DNA of 64,000 bases from Methylobacterium isbiliense (GTDB lineage: Bacteria > Pseudomonadota > Alphaproteobacteria > Rhizobiales > Beijerinckiaceae): NCBI RefSeq assembly GCF_022179325.1, contig NZ_BPQQ01000034.1, forward strand, positions 1 to 64,000. The letters are read 5' to 3'. The position numbers and the translations under genes were made by a program. A model generated the notes under the pieces. That model saw only the letters and a program-made list of their open reading frames with translations. It was not told where the DNA came from and searched no databases. This document shows positions 38,601 through 45,011 of the stretch, piece by piece. Position 1 is the stretch's first letter. The number at the start of each line of letters is the position of its first letter.

Positions 38601-38842
38601 TCATCTTCGGCGTCGTCCCGCTCTCCATCGCCACGGGGGCGGCCTCGAAGAGCCAGCAGGCGATCGGCACGGGCGTGATGGGCGGCATGATCTCCGCGAC
38701 CGTGCTCGCGGTGATCCTGGTACCGGTCTTCTTCGTGGTGGTGATGCGCCTCTTCCAGCGCCGCCGCGTGCGCGAGGAGGAGCAGGGCGCCGCCGAACCG
38801 GTCAGCGCTCCGGAGCCCGCGCGGCAACCGGCCCACGGCTGA
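35675..38842 (+). CDS. HAE1-family RND efflux permease (AcrB/MexB type)
   Basis: A 1055-residue proton-driven trimeric pump for drugs and other hydrophobic compounds. It begins ASFFIDRPVFAWVVALFIC and has the usual twelve membrane helices with two large periplasmic loops. The paired proton-relay aspartates are seen in AIGILVDDAIVVVENVERI near residues 406-407, and the conserved lysine in LSAKNAILIIEFAK near residue 935. The length is normal for the hydrophobic/amphiphilic-type family. It is translated with the adaptor upstream and ends in a perfect 12-bp hairpin. An outer-membrane partner must come from elsewhere in the genome. Confidence 0.95.
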   Translation: MASFFIDRPVFAWVVALFICLGGILAIPLLPIAQYPVIAPPSIALSTAYPGASVEDLYTGTTRLIEDELNGAANIQSFESASDSFGVVEITANFAPGTDPGYAGVEVQNRLKRVEARLPAEVRQQGILVEEASAATLNIITLVSTDGSMDEVALGDFLIRNVINEIRRIPGVGRATLYSTERSLRIWVDPDKLRGLSLSASDVTTAIQNQNAQIASGAVGAQPSPASHQVNFPILVKGQMRAPEEFGAIVLRANPDGSNVRLRDIARIELGGEDYKFTTRLNGGEAAGISVTLAPDGNALETAKAIRAKMEELSQFFPSTVKWDIPYDITPAVNASIKKVMMTLIEAVVLVFVVMFLFLQNIRYTLIPTIVVPIALLGTCTVMLLAGFSINVLTMFGMVLAIGILVDDAIVVVENVERIMNEEGLPPKEATRKAMGQITGAIIGITLVLIAVFIPMAFFPGSVGIIYRQFSIAMVTSIAFSALLALSLTPALCATLLKPIEKGHGHAKGGFFGWFNRVVDRETARYGRGVQWAIAKSGRMMAIYLVLVAGVAWAFVRLPEGFLPVEDQGFFTVDIQTPPGSSFNRTLAAVKKVEEHLLAQPGVATVTIVNGFSFSGQGQMTSQAFVTLKDWSERGPDQSAAALVAGTNKALASYKDAIIQALEPPPIDNLGNASGFSFRLQDRAQKGYSALMAAQEQLLSLARKSPVLKNVYVEGLPPAPQAELVIDREKAAALGVSFEAINETIQVNLGSVYTNDFPNRGKMQRVIVQAEAVQRLNPSDLLNYGVKNQQGTMVPMSSFADLKWSVGPAQIIGFNGYQSVRITGEPAAGYTSGDAIAEMERLMTQLPKGFGYTWTGQSLQEKQAGSQATLLLALSVLIVFLCLAALYESWSIPLSVMLVIPLGVIGSVAGVMLRDMPNDVYFKIGLITIIGLSAKNAILIIEFAKDLWRPGTKLVEATVEASRLRFRPIVMTSLAFIFGVVPLSIATGAASKSQQAIGTGVMGGMISATVLAVILVPVFFVVVMRLFQRRRVREEEQGAAEPVSAPEPARQPAHG

Positions 38843-38848
38843 GCCTCA

Positions 38849-38877
38849 TGCGCCGATGCGCTCACCGCATCGGCGCA
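38849..38877 (+). terminator. Perfect hairpin after the RND pump gene
   Basis: TGCGCCGATGCG at 38849-38860 pairs with CGCATCGGCGCA at 38866-38877 across a CTCAC loop, six bases after the pump's stop. It also sits just beyond the end of the converging small gene and could serve both. No T-run follows. Confidence 0.6.
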
Positions 38878-38899
38878 CGACGCCGAACCGGCCTCTGCG

Positions 38900-39160
38900 T
38901 CAACGCCGATCGAGCTTGCGCCGCCATGCGGGAACGGATCCGAGGAGCCGCGGGCCCTCCCTGTCGACGTCGTACGTCACCGGGACGCCCAGGAGGAAGG
39001 CGGGCGGCATGTCGTCCGGTGCCCGGGGCAGCACGGCCTTCAGGCCGTATCCCTCGCCGCAGCGCGTGACGCCGACGCCCCGGGGCCGCATGTGCAGCCG
39101 CGACTGGACCTCATCCCAGGCCTGAGGCCTGACGGAATCCACTTCCTGGAACGTCGCCAT
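38900..39160 (-). CDS. Small hypothetical protein
   Basis: An 86-residue soluble protein I do not recognise. The sequence looks non-random (ATFQEVDSVRPQAWDEVQSRL, RPRGVGVTRCGEGYGLKAVL, DDMPPAFLLGVPVTYDVD) and predicts an alpha-beta fold with one Cys. It has an in-frame ATG at 39160 with a weak GGAG site about 12 bases upstream. It converges on the RND operon. Its upstream side is the less GC-rich stretch described separately. Confidence 0.55.
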   Translation of the reverse strand: MATFQEVDSVRPQAWDEVQSRLHMRPRGVGVTRCGEGYGLKAVLPRAPDDMPPAFLLGVPVTYDVDREGPRLLGSVPAWRRKLDRR

Positions 39161-39673
39161 CTCACGCCAACTCCATGCCCGGCTTGGCAGCCAGTAAATG
39201 CGTCAGCGGTAGGACGTACGCAGTACTCACCGACTCGCGACCTTTCCCGGGAAGCACCCTGCTCTTCCTCGCGCCCCCGACGCAGGGCCTGCCGTCCCTC
39301 ACCACCGCCCGATATTCGAAGCGCTGCACTCTGCGTGACCTCCCAAAACACACTGCATACATCGCCGATCGTGCCAGCATGTTTCAAGGGAAGGCGGCAT
39401 TCAACCCGAATCTTTGCTAGAACCTTCTGCATCAGGGCGCCTTGGATCCGGTATTATCGACGATGTTTCAATTTACTATCCTTCATGATCTGAATATTAC
39501 TTCTTTTGAAATATGACAATTGTTTCGGATGCCATCATCGTAGGAATCTATACCAGTCATGATGGAGCGGATCCGAGACCGGTTTACGACCGCGTGCTTC
39601 CGTCAAGGCGAAGGGCCCCACCACTCGACAGCCCACATCGACGCAACCCGGCAACCTTCCCGTACCGACCAAT
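39161..39673. other. Gene-poor, less GC-rich intergenic stretch
   Basis: This half-kilobase has no convincing gene. Around 39440-39540 the DNA becomes AT-rich (runs such as TTTCAATTTACTATCC and TTCTTTTGAAATATGACAATTG), in strong contrast to everything around it. Several overlapping short frames exist on both strands, none with a clear ribosome site or family match. It may be a remnant of inserted DNA or a long regulatory region ahead of the stress genes. Confidence 0.5.
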
Positions 39674-39699
39674 GGAACCAATCCAGCGCCTCGACCGTT
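39674..39699 (+). promoter_or_regulatory. EcfG-type general stress promoter of the csbD gene
   Basis: GGAAC at 39674-39678, a 17-base spacer, then CGTT at 39696-39699. This is an exact match to the EcfG consensus GGAAC-N16-17-CGTT of alphaproteobacteria. The csbD start codon lies 49 bases beyond, leaving a normal-length leader. It ties csbD to the general stress response controlled by PhyR, NepR and EcfG. Confidence 0.85.
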
Positions 39700-39748
39700 C
39701 GGTAGCGCAACGCCGTTACGGCAGACAGTGAACGCAACGGAGCATTCG

Positions 39749-39952
39749 ATGAGCAGCACGACCGACAAGATCAAGGGTCTCGCCAACGAGGCGATCGGCA
39801 ACGTCAAGCAGGGCATCGGCAACGTCACCGGCGACGAGAAGCTGAAGGCCGAGGGCAAGGCCCAGGAGTTGAAGGGCGAGACCCAGAAGACGGTCGGCGA
39901 TGCCAAGGACGGCATCAAGAACGCCGCCGACGCGGTGAAGAGCAAGCTCTGA
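39749..39952 (+). CDS. CsbD family stress protein
   Basis: A 67-residue hydrophilic helical protein of the CsbD family, small general-stress proteins of unknown biochemical function. The sequence SSTTDKIKGLANEAIGNVKQ, VTGDEKLKAEGKAQELKGE and DAKDGIKNAADAVKSKL is diagnostic. I chose the ATG at 39749 with its GGAG ribosome site over a GTG at 39728. An exact EcfG promoter lies upstream and two strong hairpins follow. The next gene encodes an EcfG-family sigma factor, so regulator and target are neighbours. Confidence 0.93.
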   Translation: MSSTTDKIKGLANEAIGNVKQGIGNVTGDEKLKAEGKAQELKGETQKTVGDAKDGIKNAADAVKSKL

Positions 39953-39958
39953 TCCCGG

Positions 39959-40025
39959 GGCCGGACGGCTGGTCCGTCCGGCCGCGAGCACCGAGGCCGC
40001 CTCCCCGCATCCCGTGGGAGGCGGC
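39959..40025 (+). terminator. Two tandem hairpins after csbD
   Basis: The first stem is GGCCGGACGG at 39959-39968 with CCGTCCGGCC at 39974-39983. The second is GCCGCCTCCC at 39996-40005 with GGGAGGCGGC at 40016-40025. Both are perfect 10-bp stems. TCTCTGCTTT after the second gives a weak T-run, so the second is the likelier terminator. They insulate csbD from the sigma factor gene. Confidence 0.65.
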
Positions 40026-40138
40026 TCTCTGCTTTATCAATTGTCATGTGCGATCGCGCACCTGTGAGCGGCCCCGGCCCTCGCGCGGCGCGGATTTATG
40101 GTCTAGCTTGCTGGAATCCCGCGCCAGCGTGCAGACCG

Positions 40139-40888
40139 ATGACCGATTCATCTCCCACCGGGCGGACCAAACCCGTTCCGTCATCGCCCCCGACCCTGCC
40201 GCCTGACGTGCAGGAGCATCTCGGACGCCAGTTGCGCGACGCCTACGCGGCGCTCGGCGAGATCGAGCCGCCGGCCGCCTTCACGGGCCTGATCGACCGG
40301 CTCCAAGCCGCGCTGGCGGCGCTCGGCGCGCCGAAGCAGGACCGCTTCCGCGACGAGCTCCTGGCGGCCGCGCCGGCCTTGCGGCGCTTCGCCCTCACCC
40401 TCACGGCCAATCCGGCCCGCGCCGACGACCTCGTGCAGGACACCCTGCTCAAGGGCTGGCAGAGCCGCGACCGGTTCGAGGACGGCACCAACCTCAGCGC
40501 GTGGCTGTTCACGATCATGCGCAACGCCTTCTACTCCGAGCACCGCAAGCGCTCGCGGGAGGTCGAGGATGGCGAAGGCGTCTACTCCTCCCGCCTCACC
40601 ACGGCGCCCAACCAGGGCGACCGGCTCGACGTGCAGGACCTCCAGGCGGCGCTCAACAAGCTCGTGGCCGAGCAGCGCGAGGCGTTGCTGCTGATTGCGG
40701 TCGGGGACCTCTCCTACGAGGACGCCGCCGCATTGATGCAGTGCAAGGTCGGCACCGTGAAGAGCCGGGTCTGCCGCGCCCGCGACAGGCTCGCCGAACT
40801 CCTGGGCTATGCCGGCGGCGAACTCGGGGCCGACCGGCTCACCCGCTCGGTCATCGCCAACGGCGGCGTGATGGCGCTGGAGAGCTGA
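40139..40888 (+). CDS. EcfG-family RNA polymerase sigma factor with an N-terminal NepR-like segment
   Basis: A 249-residue ECF sigma factor for the general stress response. Region 2 (residues about 71-140) reads LRRFALTLTANPARADDLVQ, LKGWQSRDRF, NLSAWLFTIMRNAFYSEHRK; region 4 (about 165-222) reads QREALLLIAVGDLSYEDAAA and VGTVKSRVCRARDRL. Both are typical of EcfG. The extra 60 N-terminal residues contain PPDVQEHLGRQLRDAY, then EPPAAFTGLIDRL. This is the helix pattern of NepR, the anti-sigma factor that normally binds EcfG as a separate protein (usual form: IQ..IG..LR..Y....-.PVPDRF..LL..L). If so, the sigma factor carries its own inhibitor or a PhyR docking site. ATG at 40139 is preferred; no strong ribosome site is visible. 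Confidence 0.88.
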   Translation: MTDSSPTGRTKPVPSSPPTLPPDVQEHLGRQLRDAYAALGEIEPPAAFTGLIDRLQAALAALGAPKQDRFRDELLAAAPALRRFALTLTANPARADDLVQDTLLKGWQSRDRFEDGTNLSAWLFTIMRNAFYSEHRKRSREVEDGEGVYSSRLTTAPNQGDRLDVQDLQAALNKLVAEQREALLLIAVGDLSYEDAAALMQCKVGTVKSRVCRARDRLAELLGYAGGELGADRLTRSVIANGGVMALES

Positions 40889-40894
40889 GCGGTC

Positions 40895-41566
40895 TCAGGC
40901 CGCCGCGCGGGCGAGCACGGACCAGCGCGACGCCGCGCGGCGGTAGAGATCCATGTCGGAGCCGTTCAGCCGCTCGATGTAAGCCCGCAGGGCCGGGCTC
41001 GGCTTCGGCCCGGCGAGCCGCGAGGCGAGGCTGCGGGCGTTCTTGTGCACGGACTTGAACGACAGGCCGAAGCGGCGGTTCAGCCGGGCCACGAACGCCT
41101 CGTACTCCTCCAGGATGCCGACGAGCGCGATCCGCTCCAGGTCGGCGCTGCCGAAGGAATGAGTCTGAACGTTCTGGTTGCGCGGCTCCTCGATGAACTC
41201 TTCGAGACTCTGGCTCGTGCGGCCGTGCCTCTTCTGGAAGACGTAGTAGGACAGCACTTGCTCGCAGGGCGAGCGGAACAGCGAGAACGCCCGTCCGGGA
41301 TCGAAACACGGAAGATAGGCCGCGCTCATATGGCTCGAGTAGAACGCGATCTCGTGCTCGACTAGGTAATCCGAGATCAATCGCAGCTGCTCGCCGATCC
41401 CGACTCCTTGCCGATAATACATCAACTCGTTGGCGAAGGGATGCGTCGTCGGGCTGTCCTTGCCGTACAGCATGAAGATCTTCTCCTTTGGGAAGACTTC
41501 ATGGGCGGAGTAGCGCAGGCTGGTCCCAGCCGTCTTGGGGATGTGGAGGAAGAAGAGCGGCGCCAT
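40895..41566 (-). CDS. Sulfotransferase family protein
   Basis: A 223-residue protein with the PAPS-binding signature FFLHIPKTAGTSL at the N-terminus and a 3'-phosphate-binding segment AFSLFRSPCEQVLSYYVFQKRHG near residue 95. It therefore probably transfers sulfate to a carbohydrate, as in Nod factor or surface polysaccharide decoration. The HIPKTAGTS form places it with the sulfotransferase family 2 / Gal-3-O group. It converges on the sigma factor gene with six bases between stops. Its upstream side faces the cobalamin riboswitch region. Confidence 0.8.
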   Translation of the reverse strand: MAPLFFLHIPKTAGTSLRYSAHEVFPKEKIFMLYGKDSPTTHPFANELMYYRQGVGIGEQLRLISDYLVEHEIAFYSSHMSAAYLPCFDPGRAFSLFRSPCEQVLSYYVFQKRHGRTSQSLEEFIEEPRNQNVQTHSFGSADLERIALVGILEEYEAFVARLNRRFGLSFKSVHKNARSLASRLAGPKPSPALRAYIERLNGSDMDLYRRAASRWSVLARAAA

Positions 41567-41784
41567 GGAAACACACCAGATACACGCGGAAGGCGAGTTC
41601 CCCCTGGTTGGCCATCATTGATGGTGATGTTGTGGCAGCCGCCGCGGCCCCGGCCCGCGCGGCGGCCAGCCCCTCGATCGCCGCCCCGATCGCTGTGGCC
41701 TCGCAAGCACAGCGAGCGCAACATTGTTACAAACCTCATCGGGTCGGTTGACCCACGGTCGCGGCGGAGAGAAGGTCCGACCGT

Positions 41785-41962
41785 CAAGGTTCTCGTGGGC
41801 TCCCGCCCGCGAGCGAAGAGGGAATTCGGTGGGCTCCCGCGAGCCGAGCCGAAGCTGCCCCCGCAACTGTGAGCGGCGAGCGCCTGCCGCCATCGGCCAC
41901 TGGTGCCTCGCACCGGGAAGGCTTGGCCGGCGCGACGACCCGCGAGCCAGGAGACCTGCCTT
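41785..41962 (+). promoter_or_regulatory. Cobalamin riboswitch
   Basis: A B12-binding RNA element in the leader of the TonB-receptor operon. Diagnostic blocks occur in order: GGTTCTCGTGGGC (41788 onward), GAAGAGGGAATTCGGTG (41814 onward), GCTGCCCCCGCAACTGTGA (the B12 box region, near 41854-41872), CCACTGG...CACCGGGAAGG, and GAGCCAGGAGACCTGCC (41944-41960). A GCGGGGTGTCCCGG segment follows near 41983 and probably belongs to the expression platform. High intracellular cobalamin should switch the downstream genes off. Confidence 0.93.
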
Positions 41963-42078
41963 GGCACGGTAACGTCTCTCGGGCGGGGTGTCCCGGGCCA
42001 GCGCATGGATGGGGGGCGCCCTGCGCCCACCCGCACGCGACCTGCCCGGCATCCCGCTCGACAAGTGCGAGCGCGACA

Positions 42079-44271
42079 GTGACAGCCCGTCCGAGCCAGG
42101 TCCAGCGTCCCGCCCCGCGCGTCACGGCGTCCTTGCCGCGCCGCGGGCCGTGCTGGGCCGTCGCCGCCGCCCTGTCGCTCGGCGTGTCGGGGAGCGAGGT
42201 GCGGGCGCAGGAGACCACCATCGCCCTGGAGGAGCTGGTGGTGGAGGGCAGGGGCGCGGCGGCGCCGGGCGCGATCGGCCTGATCGGACCGACGCCCGGG
42301 TTCCGCGCCGACCGGGCGGTGAGCAGCACGAAGACGGACACGCCCCAGCGCGACGTGCCGCAGGTCGTCACGGTCGCGCCGCGCGAGGTCATCACCGACC
42401 TCGCCGCCACCCGCGTCGACCGCGTCCTCACCTACACACCGGGCGTGGCCCAGCAGAACAATTTCGGCGGCCTGACGGTGTTCAGCTACGCCATCCGCGG
42501 CGTGACCACCTCCGAACTCTACAAGAACGGCTTCCCGCTCAACCGCGGCTACCCGCCCCCGCCCGACACCCAGAACGTCGAGCGGATCGAGGTGCTGAAG
42601 GGCCCCGGCGGCGGCCTGTTCGGCCGCAGCGACCCCGGCGGCCTCGTCAACATCATCACCAAGCAGCCCACCGCCGAGCGCTTCGTCGAGATGGGCGGGC
42701 TGTGGGGCTCGTTCGGGCAGGTCCGCGGCACCGTGGATTCCGGCGGCGCGCTCAACGAGGACGGGACGCTCCTCTACCGCTTCAATCTCGCGGCCGGACG
42801 CCAGAACAGCTTTCGCGATTTCGTGGACGGCGACCGGCTCCTCGTCGCCCCGGTGGTGAGCTGGCAGGTGACGCCGGACACCAAGGTCACGGTCGAGACC
42901 GAGTTCCTGCGCAACCGCATCGTGTTCGATCGCGGCGTCATCGCCATCAACCGGCAGCTCGGCTTCCTGCCGATCTCGCGCTTCCTCGGCGAGCCTGGCC
43001 AGAGTGTCGCGCAATCCTCCGACACCATGCAGGTGCGCGTCGACCACCGCTTCAACGCCGACTGGCAGATGCGGCTCGCCACCTATTTCAACACCGGCTC
43101 GCTCGAGGGCGAGGCGGCGGAGGTGCGCGCCATCGCGGCCGACAACCGCACGGTCTCGCGCGACCGCAACGTGCGCAACTACCGCTGGGACGTGGCCATC
43201 GGCCAGGCGGAGCTGGTGGGGCGCTTCGACACCGCCGGGATCGGCCACACCCTGCTGCTCGGCTTCGAGCGCGAGAGCACCGACAGCCGCGCCCAGCTGA
43301 TCCGCTCGAGTTTCAACCGCGACCCCTACGCCCTCGACATCTACAACCCGGTCTACGGTCAGGCGCGGCCGCCCCTCGCGCGGCAGACCAACAACCTGGA
43401 GCGGGTGACCAACACCGCCCTCTACGCCCAGGACCAGATCGCGCTGAGCCCGGAATGGAAGGCGCTGCTCGGTGTGCGGTTCGACTTCTTCGGGCAATCG
43501 TTCCGCGAGCGCACCGTGTCGACCCAGACCGATCAGACGCGCGTCGCGGCGACGCCGCGGGCCGGACTCGTCTACCAGCCGCTGCCGGACCTCTCCCTCT
43601 ACACCAATGTCGGCACGAGCTTCCGGCCGAATATCGGCCCCGACGCCGCCGCCGCGGCGCGCACGGGCCCGTTCGCACCCGAGACCGGGCTCGGCTACGA
43701 GGTGGGGGCGAAGCTCGACCTGTTCGGGGGCGCCCTCGGGCTGACCGCGGCCGCCTTCCGGGTCGAGCGGCAGAACGTGCTGACGCCCGATCCCAACAAC
43801 GGCGGCTTCTCGCTGGCGGCCGGCGGCGTGCGCAGCCAGGGCATCGAGCTGACGGCGGCCGGCCAGCTCACGCCGGAGGTGAAGGTCCTGGCGGGCTACG
43901 TCTACGCCGACGCGGTGGTGACGAAGGACAACGTGCTGCCGGTCGGCGCGCCGCTCATCAACGTGCCGCGCCACAGCGGCAGCCTGCTCGCGGTCTACGA
44001 GGTGCAGGGCGGTCCCTGGAAGGGCTTCGGCATCGGGGGCGGCGTGCGCGGCGTCGGCGCCCGCGCCGGGGTCTCGGACGGCAGCGGCTTCACCCTGCCG
44101 TCCTACATCGCCGCCGACGCCCTCGCCTACTACACCTTCGAGAATGTCCGCTTCGCCCTCAACGTCGAGAACGTGTTCGACACGACCTACTACGAGAGCT
44201 CGCTCAACGTGTTCCGGGTCTATCCGGGGTCGCCGCGCCGCTTCACCGGCACGCTGACGGTGCGGTTCTGA
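42079..44271 (+). CDS. TonB-dependent outer membrane receptor, cobalamin-controlled
   Basis: A 730-residue outer-membrane beta-barrel receptor. From GTG at 42079 it has a signal peptide (PCWAVAAALSLGVSGSEVRAQ) and then a plug domain (DVPQVVTVAPREVITDLAA, NVERIEVLKGPGGGLFGRSDPGGLVNIITKQP). The barrel ends RRFTGTLTVRF with a terminal Phe. The plug resembles ferrisiderophore receptors (FhuA/FoxA type) more than BtuB. The cobalamin riboswitch directly upstream argues that it takes up cobalamin, another corrinoid, or a linked metal complex. An upstream GTG at 41869 lies inside the riboswitch and is unlikely. The stop overlaps the ABC ATPase start by one base. Confidence 0.88.
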   Translation: MTARPSQVQRPAPRVTASLPRRGPCWAVAAALSLGVSGSEVRAQETTIALEELVVEGRGAAAPGAIGLIGPTPGFRADRAVSSTKTDTPQRDVPQVVTVAPREVITDLAATRVDRVLTYTPGVAQQNNFGGLTVFSYAIRGVTTSELYKNGFPLNRGYPPPPDTQNVERIEVLKGPGGGLFGRSDPGGLVNIITKQPTAERFVEMGGLWGSFGQVRGTVDSGGALNEDGTLLYRFNLAAGRQNSFRDFVDGDRLLVAPVVSWQVTPDTKVTVETEFLRNRIVFDRGVIAINRQLGFLPISRFLGEPGQSVAQSSDTMQVRVDHRFNADWQMRLATYFNTGSLEGEAAEVRAIAADNRTVSRDRNVRNYRWDVAIGQAELVGRFDTAGIGHTLLLGFERESTDSRAQLIRSSFNRDPYALDIYNPVYGQARPPLARQTNNLERVTNTALYAQDQIALSPEWKALLGVRFDFFGQSFRERTVSTQTDQTRVAATPRAGLVYQPLPDLSLYTNVGTSFRPNIGPDAAAAARTGPFAPETGLGYEVGAKLDLFGGALGLTAAAFRVERQNVLTPDPNNGGFSLAAGGVRSQGIELTAAGQLTPEVKVLAGYVYADAVVTKDNVLPVGAPLINVPRHSGSLLAVYEVQGGPWKGFGIGGGVRGVGARAGVSDGSGFTLPSYIAADALAYYTFENVRFALNVENVFDTTYYESSLNVFRVYPGSPRRFTGTLTVRF

Positions 44272-45011
44272 TGCGCGACGCCACCGGGCCCGACGCCCCC
44301 GTCCTGGCGATCCGCGGGGCGACGAAGCGCTTCGCGGGGCGCCTCATCCTCGACGGCCTCGACCTGGCGCTCGGCGCGGGCGAGGTCTACGCCCTGCTGG
44401 GGCCGAACGGGGCGGGCAAGACCACCACCATCAACCTCATCCTCGGCTTCCTGCGCGCCGATGCGGGCGAGGTCCGGGTCGGTGGCCTCGATCCCGCGAC
44501 CGCGCCGGTCGCGGCGCGGGCGCAGGCCGCCTACATCCCCGAGCAGGTCGCCCTCTATCCGGGGCTCTCGGGCCTGGAGAACCTGCGCTACCTCGCGACC
44601 CTGGCGGCCTTGCGCCTCTCGCGGTCGGAGGCGGGGCGGCTCCTCGACGAGGCCGGGCTCGCGGGCGAGGCGCATGGGCGGCCCGCCGCCGGCTACTCCA
44701 AGGGCATGCGCCAGAAGGTCGGCATCGCGGTGGCGCTGGCGCGCCGCGCAAGGCTCCTCCTCCTCGACGAGCCGACCTCGGGGCTCGATCCGGGCGCCTC
44801 GGCGGACTTCGCCCGCACCGTGCGGGCCGCGGCGTCCCGGGGCACGGCGGTGCTGATGGCGACGCACGACCTCTACCGGCTGCGGGAGATGGCCGACCGG
44901 GTGGGCGTGCTCCGCGCCGGGCGCATCGCCGAGGAGATCGATCCGCGCGGCCTCGACGCGGCTGCGCTGGAGCGCCTCGCCCTCGCGCGGCCGGCGGAGG
45001 AGGCGCCGTGA
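44271..45011 (+). CDS. ABC transporter ATP-binding protein
   Basis: A 246-residue ATPase of the CcmA/NosF-like class. It has Walker [18 protein letters not shown], a signature reading YSKGMRQKVGIAVAL, Walker B LLLLDEPTSGLDPGAS and the switch His in ATHDLYRLREMAD. NosF-like ATPases work with paired ABC-2 type membrane proteins, and exactly two DUF3526-type permeases follow with four-base overlaps. The start shares a base with the receptor stop. Being inside a cobalamin-controlled operon, it may export or insert something needed for receptor function rather than import B12 itself, since BtuCDF-like parts are absent. Confidence 0.9.
   Translation: MRDATGPDAPVLAIRGATKRFAGRLILDGLDLALGAGEVYALLGPNGAGKTTTINLILGFLRADAGEVRVGGLDPATAPVAARAQAAYIPEQVALYPGLSGLENLRYLATLAALRLSRSEAGRLLDEAGLAGEAHGRPAAGYSKGMRQKVGIAVALARRARLLLLDEPTSGLDPGASADFARTVRAAASRGTAVLMATHDLYRLREMADRVGVLRAGRIAEEIDPRGLDAAALERLALARPAEEAP

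Noticed and set aside
34484-38836. A very long antisense open frame of about 1450 codons opposite the RND efflux genes
   Set aside because: High GC content suppresses stop codons on the opposite strand. The product is His/Arg/Asp-rich without domains, and the plus-strand genes are unmistakable.
40026-40138. An EcfG promoter for the sigma factor gene itself
   Set aside because: No GGAAC with a correctly spaced CGTT is present between the csbD terminators and the start codon. GGAAT near 40113 lacks a -10 element.
41869-42078. A GTG at 41869 as the start of the TonB receptor
   Set aside because: It lies inside the cobalamin riboswitch and would place over 60 unstructured residues ahead of the signal peptide. 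GTG 42079 gives a normal leader.
41422-43974. An 850-codon minus-strand frame opposite the TonB receptor
   Set aside because: It runs through the riboswitch and the receptor gene, is rich in Arg/Ala/Gly and His, and matches no family.
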